Positions 28,432 through 37,668 of a DNA stretch of 64,000 nucleotides are shown here, in pieces. The position numbers were made by a program, and so were the translations under genes. The number at the start of each line of letters is the position of its first letter. Within the stretch, counting starts at the first letter, position 1. Below the pieces are notes generated by a model. It was not told the origin of the DNA. It made no database searches and saw nothing but the letters and a program-made list of their open reading frames with translations. The stretch is from Nocardia sp. NBC_00565 (GTDB taxonomy: Bacteria > Actinomycetota > Actinomycetes > Mycobacteriales > Mycobacteriaceae), in the NCBI RefSeq assembly GCF_036345915.1, contig NZ_CP107785.1:3968001-4032000 (forward strand), given 5' to 3'.

Positions 28432-30042
28432 CTAGGGCGGCTCCACCGCGACCAGGTGGGTGGTGGTGTCCGCGCCGATCATGAACTCCGCGACGGCGCG
28501 TTCCCGCAGTTGATCCTGGGCGGTGAGCCGCACCTGATGCTGATGCATGTGCTCGGACCAGGAACGCACCACGAACGCCTCGACATACCGGTCGAGGATC
28601 CCGACATCGCGATACAGCCGCCACTCCATCGCGCCGGTGCGCTGCATGGACCGTCCGACGAACACCATCGCCGCCAGGAATTCGTCGACTTTCTCCGGCG
28701 GCACATCGTAGGTGCGCAGTACCAGCACCGGTCCGTCCTCCGGATCCGGCTCGACCACGAGTTGCGGTTCGGGCCAGAAGGCGGTCGGGCTCAGGTCCAG
28801 TTCCTCCGCGTTGTGGCGGATCGGCAGCCACACCGAACTCAGCGCGGAACCGGCCAGCAGTACCGCGGCGGCGAGCAGCGCCGTCACCGAACTCACCGCG
28901 CCCGCGACCAGACCCCACACCAGCGATCCGATTGCCTGGCCGCCCATGAACACCAGCATGTACACCGAAAGCCCGCGCGCCCGCACCCAGGCCGGCAGCA
29001 GCAACTGCATGGTCGAATTCATCGTCGACATCGCCAGCAGCCACGCGAATCCAGCGCCGACCAGCAGCACCAGCACCACCGGCATGCTGTGCAGCACCGC
29101 CGCGCCTGCCGAGGCGATGCCGAACAGGATCGCGGCCGCGGTCAGTCGCTGAGTCGGTGTCAGCAGTGCCCGCACCCGCGACAGGCCGACGGCACCCAGC
29201 ACCGCGCCGAGCCCGAGCGCACCGAGCAGCAGACCGTAACCGGATGAGGACTGCCCGAGTTCGTCACGCGCGATGACCGGCAGCAACGCCCACACCGCGC
29301 TCGCCGGAGCGATGAACAGGATCGAGCGCAGTAGCACCCGGCGGATCGCGGGCGCGGCGCGAATGAACCGGGTGCCCGCCTGCAGCGCCGCCAGCGGACG
29401 TTCGCTGGGCAGCTTCCGTTCCTTCGTCGGTCTGCGCCAGATGAGCAGCACCGCGACGATGCCGCCGAATGACACCGCGTTCAGCGCGAACACCAGCGTC
29501 GGCCCCGACAGTGAGACCAGCACACCCGCAATGGCGGGGCCGACCGCGCGCCCGATATTGATATTCATACTGCCCAACGCGGCGGCGGACGGAATCTGTT
29601 CGCGCGGAACGAGTTCGGGCTGAATCGCCTGCCAAGCGGGTGCGGTCAACGCTTGACCGCAGCCGAGCAGGAACAGCAACGTCAACAACACCCCCGGGGT
29701 GGTATGCCCGGTGGCCGTCGTCACCGCGAGCACCCCGGCCAGCACCGCCATAGCCGTCTGCGCGCCGAGCAACAGCCTGCGCCGATCCAGCAGATCCGCC
29801 AGCACCCCCGACGGAATCGACAGCAGCATCACCGGCAACGTGGTAGCGGTCTGCACAAACGCGACCAACGTCGCGGCATTCGGTTGATCGACCAGAATCC
29901 ACTGTGCCCCCACCGTCTGCATCCAGGTCCCGAGATTCGACACCAGTTGCGCGATCCACAGCGCCCGATAGATCCGCGACCGCAACGGCGCCCAGGTGGA
30001 TAGTGGAGTCGCAGCATCTGCAGTGGTCACGGCCCCGAGCAT
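28432..30042 (-). CDS. MFS exporter with C-terminal monooxygenase-like domain (MFS_3)
   Basis: A 536-residue protein with twelve predicted membrane helices (WIAQLVSNLGTWMQTVGAQW at the first, then LLDRRRLLLGAQ in the loop 2-3 signature) plus a soluble 90-residue C-terminal domain from about GPVLVLRTYDVPPEKVDEF to the end, resembling the antibiotic-biosynthesis monooxygenase (ABM) fold. This composite is known for the MFS_3/EntS-like group of siderophore and drug exporters. ATG 30042 is preferred; open sequence upstream to 30162 looks non-conserved. It directly borders the acquired island and could export its product, but no evidence links them. Confidence 0.85.
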   Translation of the reverse strand: MLGAVTTADAATPLSTWAPLRSRIYRALWIAQLVSNLGTWMQTVGAQWILVDQPNAATLVAFVQTATTLPVMLLSIPSGVLADLLDRRRLLLGAQTAMAVLAGVLAVTTATGHTTPGVLLTLLFLLGCGQALTAPAWQAIQPELVPREQIPSAAALGSMNINIGRAVGPAIAGVLVSLSGPTLVFALNAVSFGGIVAVLLIWRRPTKERKLPSERPLAALQAGTRFIRAAPAIRRVLLRSILFIAPASAVWALLPVIARDELGQSSSGYGLLLGALGLGAVLGAVGLSRVRALLTPTQRLTAAAILFGIASAGAAVLHSMPVVLVLLVGAGFAWLLAMSTMNSTMQLLLPAWVRARGLSVYMLVFMGGQAIGSLVWGLVAGAVSSVTALLAAAVLLAGSALSSVWLPIRHNAEELDLSPTAFWPEPQLVVEPDPEDGPVLVLRTYDVPPEKVDEFLAAMVFVGRSMQRTGAMEWRLYRDVGILDRYVEAFVVRSWSEHMHQHQVRLTAQDQLRERAVAEFMIGADTTTHLVAVEPP

Positions 30043-30162
30043 AACCACGGGAGCTGTACGAGCCGCTGGCGTGGGAGCCCCGGCCTGGGATGTGGTGGCA
30101 GCCAAACGTACACGAGGAGTGCGGTTTGCGAGGTCCCACTCGTGGAGCTGACGCTCTAGCAA

Positions 30163-31467
30163 GTCGGCTCGAAGCTGGGGACGGATACTGGGACGGTGCG
30201 AATGGCACTACTCCGACGCGGCGTACAGATGCTTTGCAACCACTGCCATTCGGCACTAGCAGCCATGTCGTCTACTGATATATATGGATTCTCATAAATA
30301 AACCCGCTGAAGCTACTCGATGGCACAGCTGAACGTGGAGCGCCACATGGCCAAGCGGACAGTGAACGATGCTGCGGGACAACGGTGTAGAGATCATGGC
30401 GCGGCGGGCAACTCCGTCGAGAATGAGCGTTCAGCGCGGGCGGAGTCCTCGGCATCATGGCCCACCGCATCCCACCCCGGCTCGACTATCGGGGCGGCAT
30501 TGTGGGCCTGGACGGCCCTACTCGTCCCGATTGCGACCATCCGGGCTGCTGCCGGAGCAACCGCTTAGGAAGACGACATCCGGCTACAACGCTCGCAGTA
30601 ACCCCGGGCCCGGCGGCTAACCCTGCGGGAACCGCTGGGCAGCATCGCGGGCGCGACCGGTGCGATCCTGCTGCGCGGCGCTTTCGGGTACGGCACCCGC
30701 AAGATCGTGCGCGCCGCCCTGCGCACCGACGCGAATCCCACACTGCGCGATCGTCAGTATGCCGGGTGCCTGACAGGTCTGGTGCTTCGGTGGTGCCGCG
30801 TTGCCACGGAATCCGGGTCAGCACCTCACTGGAAGGCGATAGGGATGGCGCCGACGATGGCCGGCCTCCATGGAGGGGGCACGGAGGCCGGCTGTCGCTC
30901 AGAACTTGGTTATCGCCGCTGCGGCGACAGCTTCCTGGAACAGGATGTTGCTGAGGACCAGAGTGCCGATTGCCGCCACCGAGGCGGCCAGACGTTTGAT
31001 GCCCATGATGTTCTCCTTGACGTTGGTCCGCATATGGTGGCCTGCGGATTCGAATTCTCCGACACCAGAATTTTGTGTTGCTCGCAATCCACGTGCCAGC
31101 CGGGGAACGGAAACTTGAAACAATCTTAAGACTTACCGTAGCCGGGAATTTACATACTCATCTGCATTCTTCGACCTGAGCGCGAGCTGGAGTGACCTCA
31201 GCCCGATGCGCTACCAGCGAATTCGAATGATTTTCAACGCTCTGACCTCCTGCGAATGCGAAAACGTCAGCTAGGAGCGCAGTACCCGTAGTTAAAGAGC
31301 AAGCTAAGAAATCTCTGGTGTGCACCGAGGACGTTGAGCGTGGATTGCGGCCTCCACCTGGGGTTTTGCGGGTTTCTGGTATCTGTTTCCTTCACGATCG
31401 AGCATTGTTTCGGGATTTCCGATGGTCTACCGTCCTCGCTATCGGTTTCGAGATCGGAAGGTAAGCG
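30163..31467. other. Gene-poor border region of the island
   Basis: About 1.3 kb between the MFS exporter and the first island operon. Apart from the 35-codon gene at 30899-31006 I see no convincing gene. Short hydrophobic stretches (for example GSTIGAALWAWTALLVPIA near 30480-30560 and SIAGATGAILLRGAFGYGT near 30640-30700, plus strand) could be membrane-protein debris. The segment 31130-31460 is clearly less GC-rich than the flanking core genes, and an AT-rich patch lies at 30275-30300. Confidence 0.5.
30899..31006 (-). CDS. Very small hydrophobic, signal-like peptide
   Basis: A 35-codon frame starting at ATG 31006 behind a near-perfect site (AAGGAGAA, 31012-31019). The product begins MGIKRLAASVAAIGTLVLSN and ends EAVAAAAITKF: a basic N-terminus, one hydrophobic helix and an Ala-rich tail like a signal-peptidase site leaving only a few residues. 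It could be a membrane microprotein, a leader peptide or the stump of a lost secreted protein. I recognise no family. The ribosome binding site is the main argument that it is translated. Confidence 0.45.
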   Translation of the reverse strand: MGIKRLAASVAAIGTLVLSNILFQEAVAAAAITKF

Positions 31468-32952
31468 ATGCTGTTGCTACGTGACGATGGCGCTCGCGCC
31501 AGCATGATGGCGTTGGCGGAACGTCACCTGGCAACCATCCGGGATGTACGTGCCGGGCGTGGCGACCTGCGTGCACTGCATGCAAGGAAGCTGGTGGACA
31601 CCCTTGCGGCGGCGGCTCATTCGAAGTTGTACGCGGACTCTTTGAGTGAATGGCGTGATGACACGGTTATCTTGCAGGCCAGGCGGATTCCGGCCGAGGA
31701 ACTACTGTATAAAACATTTTCCAGCCTCCCGATGCTCGACCGGGGCGAGCTGCGGAAACGTTCCCGCGATGCTTTCACGCGCGAGATCGACAGTTTCGTG
31801 CATTACTACGAATCGTCGGGCACAACGGGTGACCCGGTGGCGGCGCCGAAGGCGGTCGACGATCTTGTCGTGAATACGGTAAATATCGGGGAGATGTGGG
31901 CGCGTCTGATCGGTCCGGGGGATTCGGCGCTGATTTTGATCAATGGCCCGTTCGCGCCGGCTGGTTATCAGTTCGAGAAAGTGCTCGAGTATGTGGGTGT
32001 GATGTCGTTACGGGTTTGGGTCGACAACGTTACGGGAGACTACACCCGTGTTCTGCGGTTGACCCGCGAGCTTTCGGTGAACACCTATGTAGGATCCGCG
32101 TCACGGCTGCTCGAGTTGCTACATTTCGCGCTACGCCACGGTGCGCCGATGCCGCGTTTCGACCAGCTGTTGCTGATGGCCGAACAGACCGGTCCCGACT
32201 TCTTGCACCACCTCGAGAAACTCACCGGGGCGAAGGCATATGTCGGCTGCTACGGCTCATCCGAAACCGGGACGACCGCGGTGACATGTGAAATGGGAAG
32301 CCTGCACCTTCAGACGCAGAGTTTTGTGTTCGAGCTCCATGACGAGCGGGCCACCCGGTTGGTGGACGGCGCCGTCGGCGATACAGGCGAATTGGTGGTC
32401 ACCACACTGGATTTACCGGCAAGACCTTTGGTGCGGTATCGGACCGGCGATCTCGTCGAAGTGACCGGCATCCCCTGCGTGTGCGGGCTCGCGACGCCGG
32501 TGGTGCGGACACTAGGGCGCGAGCAGGACGTATTGCGGCTCGCGGGCGACGGGGTACGGCAGGAGGACTTCGAAGCGGTGCTGTGGAGCGACAACGACGG
32601 GCCGACGGTATTGAACTACATGCTGGTCCATCGGGGAATCGACGTCGTGTGTCTGGTCACCACCGATCGGGAGCCGGATAAGGCGTGGACCGCGGCGGCG
32701 ACCCAGCGGCTCGGCCCCCTGTTCGATGGGCACCGTTTCGCCGTAGCGACGGTGGACACGCTGCCACCGCTGGCCGCGCAGGGGTCTTATGTCGGGTGGA
32801 AGCTGTCGCGGGTGCTGGACCTCGATGACAGCGGCATGTGGGATCGGCTGCCACCCCCCATCGACACTGTGGTCGCGGCGACGCTCGCCGATATCGAAGC
32901 GGTAACCGGGTTGCGGCCCGCCCAGCTGACCAAGGCCAGAGAAGGAAGCTGA
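31468..32952 (+). CDS. PaaK-like adenylate-forming enzyme
   Basis: A 494-residue member of the phenylacetate-CoA ligase branch of acyl-adenylate enzymes. The phosphate loop is HYYESSGTTGDPVAAPK, the adenine-binding region GCYGSSETGTTAV and the ribose-binding Asp in VRYRTGDLVEV; a C-terminal mobile domain follows but is diverged. It should activate a carboxylic acid as AMP ester and pass it to CoA or another thiol/amine. A GGAAGG precedes the ATG. It heads a compact operon (gaps of 6 bp or overlaps) with a small Cys-containing protein, two P450s and a VOC protein, so I infer activation or tailoring of an acid in a specialised pathway. Confidence 0.88.
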   Translation: MLLLRDDGARASMMALAERHLATIRDVRAGRGDLRALHARKLVDTLAAAAHSKLYADSLSEWRDDTVILQARRIPAEELLYKTFSSLPMLDRGELRKRSRDAFTREIDSFVHYYESSGTTGDPVAAPKAVDDLVVNTVNIGEMWARLIGPGDSALILINGPFAPAGYQFEKVLEYVGVMSLRVWVDNVTGDYTRVLRLTRELSVNTYVGSASRLLELLHFALRHGAPMPRFDQLLLMAEQTGPDFLHHLEKLTGAKAYVGCYGSSETGTTAVTCEMGSLHLQTQSFVFELHDERATRLVDGAVGDTGELVVTTLDLPARPLVRYRTGDLVEVTGIPCVCGLATPVVRTLGREQDVLRLAGDGVRQEDFEAVLWSDNDGPTVLNYMLVHRGIDVVCLVTTDREPDKAWTAAATQRLGPLFDGHRFAVATVDTLPPLAAQGSYVGWKLSRVLDLDDSGMWDRLPPPIDTVVAATLADIEAVTGLRPAQLTKAREGS

Positions 32953-32958
32953 TTCACT

Positions 32959-33441
32959 ATGGCACTCACCGATCCGATGTCCGATGCGGAGAAGACACAG
33001 TTCGTGCTCGGCGTCTACTTTCGCACCCAGGCCGCCATCGAGCGGTTTCTCGGCCCCGCAGCACTACCGCAGTGGACGGAGCACGTGGCGGCCATCAATG
33101 CCGAGGCCACCCGTAAGCGCCTGCCGGACCGCGCCGGTCATGCCCGCGACCTTTTGGTCGGCCTGGCGACCATGCTGGAGGTCTACGACTCGGAGACGAC
33201 CTGCACACAGGACCCCGACCAGTTCGGCCTCGAGGTCCATCGTTGCGGCATCTACGACTACCGGGAACGCGCACAGCGGCAAGGGGTCGAGCTGACACTC
33301 GCGCGTCCGTGCGAATTCTGTGTCGACATGCACCACCGCACGGCCGACCACCTCGGTATCGCGGTAGAGCATGAACTCGGCGAGCGCAGCTGCCGATGGG
33401 TCACCCACGTACCAGCCGAAGACGGGAAGCCGACGTCGTGA
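32959..33441 (+). CDS. Small protein resembling L-2-amino-thiazoline-4-carboxylate hydrolase fold
   Basis: A 160-residue soluble protein. Four cysteines in its second half (VHRCGIYDY, RPCEFCVDMHHRTADHLG and GERSCRW) are arranged as in the ATC-hydrolase-like family: a first Cys after a strand, a Cys-x-x-Cys, and a final Cys-Arg-Trp strand. The enzymatic reference opens thiazoline rings, but most members are uncharacterised. It lies 6 bp after the adenylating enzyme, and its stop overlaps the P450 start (GTGA), so it belongs to the same pathway. Family assignment is tentative. Confidence 0.6.
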   Translation: MALTDPMSDAEKTQFVLGVYFRTQAAIERFLGPAALPQWTEHVAAINAEATRKRLPDRAGHARDLLVGLATMLEVYDSETTCTQDPDQFGLEVHRCGIYDYRERAQRQGVELTLARPCEFCVDMHHRTADHLGIAVEHELGERSCRWVTHVPAEDGKPTS

Positions 33442-34652
33442 CCGCGAATTCCACGCTCCCACTGCCGTACCGCCGTGATCCGAGGAGCCCCATCGATCCC
33501 GATCAGGAATTCACCCGGCTGCGCGCCGAGGAACCGATCGTCCGTGTACAGCTCAACAGTGCGGACTGGGTGTGGCTGGTCACGCGGTTCGACGACGCCC
33601 GGCAAGCGCTCGGCGATCCGCACTTCAGCAGCGAACTCACCCCGCTGGGCATCGTGCTACCCGAACCCGAGAACCGCACGCTCGCCGAGGAACTGCGCTC
33701 CCGACAACCGGGCACGTTCATCGAATGCGACCCACCCGAGCACACTCGACTACGCCAGATGGTGGCAGGGGAGTTCACCGCGGCACGGATGTCGCGGCTG
33801 CGACCGATGGTCGAAGAAGTCGTCGACACCTGTCTGGACGCGATGGCGGCCGCTGGGCCTCCCGTCGATCTCATCGACACCTACGCGCTGCCGGTGCCAT
33901 CGGGCATCATTCGCGACATGCTGGGCATACCCGCCGACGAGGAATTCGACTTCGCCGGACTCACCGCGATCATGACCGATGTCATGTCGGACCTGGAGAC
34001 GCTGATCCCGGCACGCGACGCCCTCCGCTCCGGAATGCGGGAACTGGTAACCCGAACCCGCACCGACCCTGGCGACACTGTGCTGGGTCGGATCATCACT
34101 GAATACCGTGACAGCGTCACCGACGAGGAACTTGTCGGCATCGGCAATCTGCTGCTGGTGGCCGGCCACGAGACAACGGCGAACATGCTCGGCATCGGCA
34201 CCCTCGCGCTCCTGCAGCACCCCGACCAACTCGCGATGCTGCGCGACGGGCACGTGGATACCGACGACGCGATCGACGAACTCGTACGCTACGTATCCAT
34301 CCCCCAACACGGAGAGATCAGGACCGCCACCCAAGACGTCATCATCAACGGAACCCTGATCCGCAGAGGGGAACAAGTGCTGGTGGCGATACCGTCGGCC
34401 AACCGCGACGCGACCCGGTTCCCCGACCCGGACCGCCTCGACCTCGCTAGGGCGCCCCGCACCCACCTCGCCTACGGCCACGGCCTGCACCACTGCGTCG
34501 GCAAATCACTGGCCCGCCTCGAAATGCGCATCGCCTTCCCCGCCTTGCTGCGCCGATTCCCCACCCTCCGACTGGCCGCCCCGGTCGACGACATCCCCTT
34601 CCGGCGGTCCAACGTCACCTACGGGGTTCGCGCCCTACCGGTCACCTGGTAA
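33438..34652 (+). CDS. Cytochrome P450 (first of island operon)
   Basis: A 404-residue soluble bacterial P450. I-helix LLLVAGHETTANML, K-helix ExxR in DELVRYVS, and the heme-thiolate loop HLAYGHGLHHCVGKSLARLE with the proximal Cys. All core motifs are intact, so it should be active with external ferredoxin and reductase, which are not encoded nearby. GTG 33438 overlaps the stop of the preceding gene (GTGA). The Ala-Tyr-Gly-His-Gly heme loop is the type common in actinobacterial macrolide and aromatic hydroxylases. Substrate unknown. Confidence 0.95.
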   Translation: MTANSTLPLPYRRDPRSPIDPDQEFTRLRAEEPIVRVQLNSADWVWLVTRFDDARQALGDPHFSSELTPLGIVLPEPENRTLAEELRSRQPGTFIECDPPEHTRLRQMVAGEFTAARMSRLRPMVEEVVDTCLDAMAAAGPPVDLIDTYALPVPSGIIRDMLGIPADEEFDFAGLTAIMTDVMSDLETLIPARDALRSGMRELVTRTRTDPGDTVLGRIITEYRDSVTDEELVGIGNLLLVAGHETTANMLGIGTLALLQHPDQLAMLRDGHVDTDDAIDELVRYVSIPQHGEIRTATQDVIINGTLIRRGEQVLVAIPSANRDATRFPDPDRLDLARAPRTHLAYGHGLHHCVGKSLARLEMRIAFPALLRRFPTLRLAAPVDDIPFRRSNVTYGVRALPVTW

Positions 34653-34659
34653 GCCGCCC

Positions 34660-35040
34660 ATGTCCAACATCACCGCAGTGATAGCCAGGGTCGTCGTCGC
34701 CGACCTCGACCAAGCCATCCCGCTCTACCAGGGCCTCTCCGGCTCCGAGAAGGTCAACCGGTTCGGTTTCGCCGGTGTGGAACTCGCAAGCATCGGCCCC
34801 TTTCTGCTGCTCGCGGGCCCAGACGCCGCCGCATACGCGAACCGGACGGCGACGTTGCTGGTCAAACAGATCACCCCGGTTATCGATGAGATCGAGCGCG
34901 CAGGCGGCCAGATCCTGGAAGGCCCGGCTCCCGGTCCCAACGGCGACCGGCTGATCGCACGCAACCCGGATGGGGCGATCTTCGAATACATCCAAGTAAC
35001 CGCAGCCGCAGAAACAACCCATCATGGGGAGTTGAGATGA
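34660..35040 (+). CDS. VOC-family (glyoxalase-like) protein
   Basis: A 126-residue protein of the vicinal-oxygen-chelate fold: IARVVVADLDQAIPLYQ in the first beta-alpha-beta unit, then LLVKQITPVIDEIERAGG and the C-terminal IARNPDGAIFEYIQ strand carrying a conserved Glu. Members are isomerases, dioxygenases, epimerases or resistance proteins; a single VOC unit usually dimerises. It lies between the two P450 genes, 7 bp after the first and overlapping the second (ATGA), so it is part of this pathway. Confidence 0.85.
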   Translation: MSNITAVIARVVVADLDQAIPLYQGLSGSEKVNRFGFAGVELASIGPFLLLAGPDAAAYANRTATLLVKQITPVIDEIERAGGQILEGPAPGPNGDRLIARNPDGAIFEYIQVTAAAETTHHGELR

Positions 35041-36245
35041 CAACAGACCTGACCTCCGCCGCCTTTCTCGACATCTTCAACCCGCAGTTCGACTTCGACA
35101 GTCCCGAAGTAGCGCGGGCACGAGAGCAGAACTGGTACGCCGACAGCCCCATCGGGCCGATCGCATTACGGCATCGGGAAGTATCCGCGCTGCTCAGGGA
35201 TTCCCGGTTCCGGCTCGGCGGCGAGGCCTACATGGCGCTGCACGGCATCACCGAAGGCCCACTGTTCCATTGGTGGATGAACACCTTGATGAGTGTGGAC
35301 GACGACAGCCACACCCGCCTGCGCGGGTTGGTCGGCAAAGCGTTCACCCCCCGCGTCGTCGAGAACCTCCGCCCATTCACCCGAACGACCGCGGCCCGTC
35401 TTGCCGACCAGATCGCTGAACAGGTATCGCTCGACTTCGTCTCGGCCTTCGCCGACCCGCTGCCTGCCTTGGTGATATGTGAGCTGCTCGGCGTGCCGAC
35501 CGAGGACTACGACCAGTTCCATGGATGGTCAGCAGATATCGGTCTCGCGTTCGCGACCGGCGGACTCGATGGCGAGGTGTTGGACAGAGTCGATCACGCG
35601 GTCACCGAGATGAGTACCTACATAGCGTCGCTCATCACGCGCCGCCGGGCAGCGCCCGGCACCGATCTCATCTCCGCCCTGATCGCCGCGCAGTCCGACG
35701 GCGGCTCGCTCAGCGCCGGGGAGCTGCACAACCTCGTCCTACTACTGGTCTGGGCAGGCCAAGACACCACCTCCCGCCAACTCGGACGGGCACTCGTCGC
35801 CTTCAGCGAACACCCCGATCAGTGGGAACTCCTGCGTGCCGACCCGAGCCTGGTACCCCACGCCGTCGCGGAGATCTTCCGCTGGACGCCACAGGCACGA
35901 ATGATCCAGCGGTTCGCGAATATCGATTGTTCCCTGGGCGGCCTGGACTTCTCCGCGGACAGCGTCGTATTCAGCTGCATCCCAGCCGCCAACCGCGACC
36001 CACGCGTATTCGAGAACCCCACCTGCTTCGACATCCGCCGAACTCCTCAACCACGCGAACTCGTCTTCGGCGGTGGCACCTACCACTGCATCGGCGTGGC
36101 CCTGGCACACTTGGAAATGGCCGAAGGATTGACCGCTCTGGTCAATCGCCTCGGGCCCCCCACAGTGACCGGCCCCGTCCACTGGCGCCCCCATCTCGCC
36201 ATGATCCACGGGCCGGACTTCCTACCGATCACCTTCAGCGGGTAG
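35037..36245 (+). CDS. Cytochrome P450 (second of island operon)
   Basis: A 402-residue P450 with I-helix LVWAGQDTTSRQ, ExxR in AEIFRWTP and the heme loop LVFGGGTYHCIGVALAHLE. The acid of the oxygen-activation motif is Asp (GQDTT) where the first island P450 has Glu. Start ATG 35037 overlaps the VOC stop. The two P450s differ enough to suggest two separate oxidation steps. It ends the forward operon. Confidence 0.95.
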   Translation: MTTDLTSAAFLDIFNPQFDFDSPEVARAREQNWYADSPIGPIALRHREVSALLRDSRFRLGGEAYMALHGITEGPLFHWWMNTLMSVDDDSHTRLRGLVGKAFTPRVVENLRPFTRTTAARLADQIAEQVSLDFVSAFADPLPALVICELLGVPTEDYDQFHGWSADIGLAFATGGLDGEVLDRVDHAVTEMSTYIASLITRRRAAPGTDLISALIAAQSDGGSLSAGELHNLVLLLVWAGQDTTSRQLGRALVAFSEHPDQWELLRADPSLVPHAVAEIFRWTPQARMIQRFANIDCSLGGLDFSADSVVFSCIPAANRDPRVFENPTCFDIRRTPQPRELVFGGGTYHCIGVALAHLEMAEGLTALVNRLGPPTVTGPVHWRPHLAMIHGPDFLPITFSG

Positions 36246-36546
36246 GAGTTCCGGCCGTCGCGGCGGGCGGTCACCAGTGGGAGAGCCGACGATCGGTGCG
36301 TCAAGAACGCCTCAGGCGAAGCATGAGGGCCACAGTGCGCGGATGCGCGACTTCCATCGACTGGGAACTCGCCGCGCCTCGGCGGTGTCGCCGCTGGGTA
36401 TGAGCGTGCATGCGCCTCTTTTAAGAGAAGGTCAAGAGCTATTCCCCGACTGGCAGCACCCAATGCGTGGAACACACAATTGCCGGTGTCGGAGAAACGG
36501 ATCTGCGGGGCCTGGCCTGGATCCCCAACAGAAAGGAAACGACGAG
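36246..36546. other. Spacer after the forward island operon
   Basis: About 300 bp without a supported gene between the second P450 and the S74-like pseudogene. I see no strong hairpin or recognisable promoter. An AAAGGA site at its end (36532-36537) belongs to the next gene. Confidence 0.5.
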
Positions 36547-37034
36547 ATTGCGAGCTTGACCACGGTCGCCCGGATCGCCGTTATTGCCGCGGCGGGCACG
36601 GGACTGGCCACAGTCGCGACCGGTGTCGCCAGCGCGATCGTCGATAGCGATAGGACGATAAAGCGCGATTTCGCCATGGTGGTGTGGGACCACTGAGAGT
36701 GTTCGGTCTACATCGGGGCCGGCGTGGTCGGGCGCCGGCCCTGCAGATCCCGTCCGATTCCGCGAGCGAGCCGACGCTGGGCCACTCGATGAACGGGCAC
36801 GATATCCTCGGGGAAGTCGTGAAACTGCCGATCAGCACCTGGCGGTACGAATGGGAACCGCCAGACGTGCGCCACGTGGGGCCGATGGCCCAGGATTGGA
36901 AAGCCGCCTTCGGGCTCGGCGATAGCGACAAAGTGATCTACAACGTAGACGCGAGTGGTGTCGCCCTGGTCTGCATTCAAGCCCTGCAACGGCAGATCGT
37001 CGAACTTCGCGCGGAAATCGACCGGCTCCGGTGA
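36547..37034 (+). pseudogene. Secreted S74 (endosialidase chaperone-like) domain protein, frameshifted
   Basis: Two adjacent frames together make one recognisable protein. The first begins behind AAAGGA at an ATT (36547) or TTG (36556) codon, has a signal peptide (ARIAVIAAAGTGLATVATG, VASA cleavage-like end) and enters an S74-type opening SDRTIKRDFAMVVW before a stop at 36694. The second, one base back, continues PLRVFGLHRG and then the core of the domain: DILGEVVKLPISTWRYEWE, VRHVGPMAQDWKAAFGLG and a final coiled-coil helix. S74 domains are self-cleaving chaperones at the ends of phage tail fibres, also found as small secreted actinobacterial proteins. A one-base insertion near 36685-36690 would explain the break. 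Confidence 0.65.
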
Positions 37035-37632
37035 CCATCGATCCGGGTCGAACGTGTTCGGATCGGCGAACAGCCGCGGATCTCGTTGCACCACATACGG
37101 ACTGATGATCACCGATGCGCCAGCGGGAATCCGGTGTCCCGTTAGTTCTACCTCCTCGGTGGCACGGCGGGTGATTATCCAAGCAACGCAGCGCCTCGCT
37201 GATCACCTGGGCGGTGTAGGTCAGCTGCCTGGCGTCGGCATACTCGGCGGGCCGCCCCTCGAGCACCTGGTCCACCTCGGCATGCAGCCGCTCCTCGATG
37301 TCCGGATGCTCGGTCAGTACGTGGAACACCCACGACAACGCTGCCGCCGTGGTCTCCGATCCAGCCATCAGGATCGCCATGATCTGGTCGTGAATCTCAT
37401 TGTGCGACATTGCTTTTCCAGTCTCAGTGTCGCGCGCATCGAACAGCATGCCAAGTAGGTCGGGTTCGCCGGTGTCGCTACCGCGATAGTCGGCGACGAC
37501 CTTGTCGATCATCGGGTGCAGCCGCGCAAGTAGTGCCGCGTATTCCCGGTTGCGTGCGAGCGGGAGCCTGTTCAGCACCGGCAGACTGGTCAGCCGCTGG
37601 TGAATCAGGTCGAAGCAGCCGAAGGCGTCCGA
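37035..37632 (-). pseudogene. Cytochrome P450 internal fragment
   Basis: On the minus strand an open frame from about 37632 reads LTSLPVLNRLPLARNR, then the I-helix MAGSETTAAALSWVFHVL and TEHPDIEERLHAEVD up to EALR. A short deletion (about LYPPA) with a frame change follows, and the other frame continues TRRATEEVELTGHRIPAGA, then PYVVQRDPRLFADP and FDPDRWSPE. It stops at the end of the S74-like gene, so the heme-binding loop is gone, as is the N-terminal third. The I-helix region closely resembles the intact P450 at 42899-44266, so this is probably a relic of a paralog. Confidence 0.75.
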
Positions 37633-37668
37633 TGAACTTCTTCAACGCCCCCTTGAATCTGTCGTCCT

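Noticed and set aside
30457..30954. Plus-strand 165-codon frame in the border region
   Set aside because: Arg/Pro/Gly-rich translation without a domain or binding site; it also runs antisense to the 35-codon gene.
32310..32594. Short frames inside the PaaK-like gene on the opposite strand
   Set aside because: Antisense shadows; the adenylating enzyme has all its core motifs.
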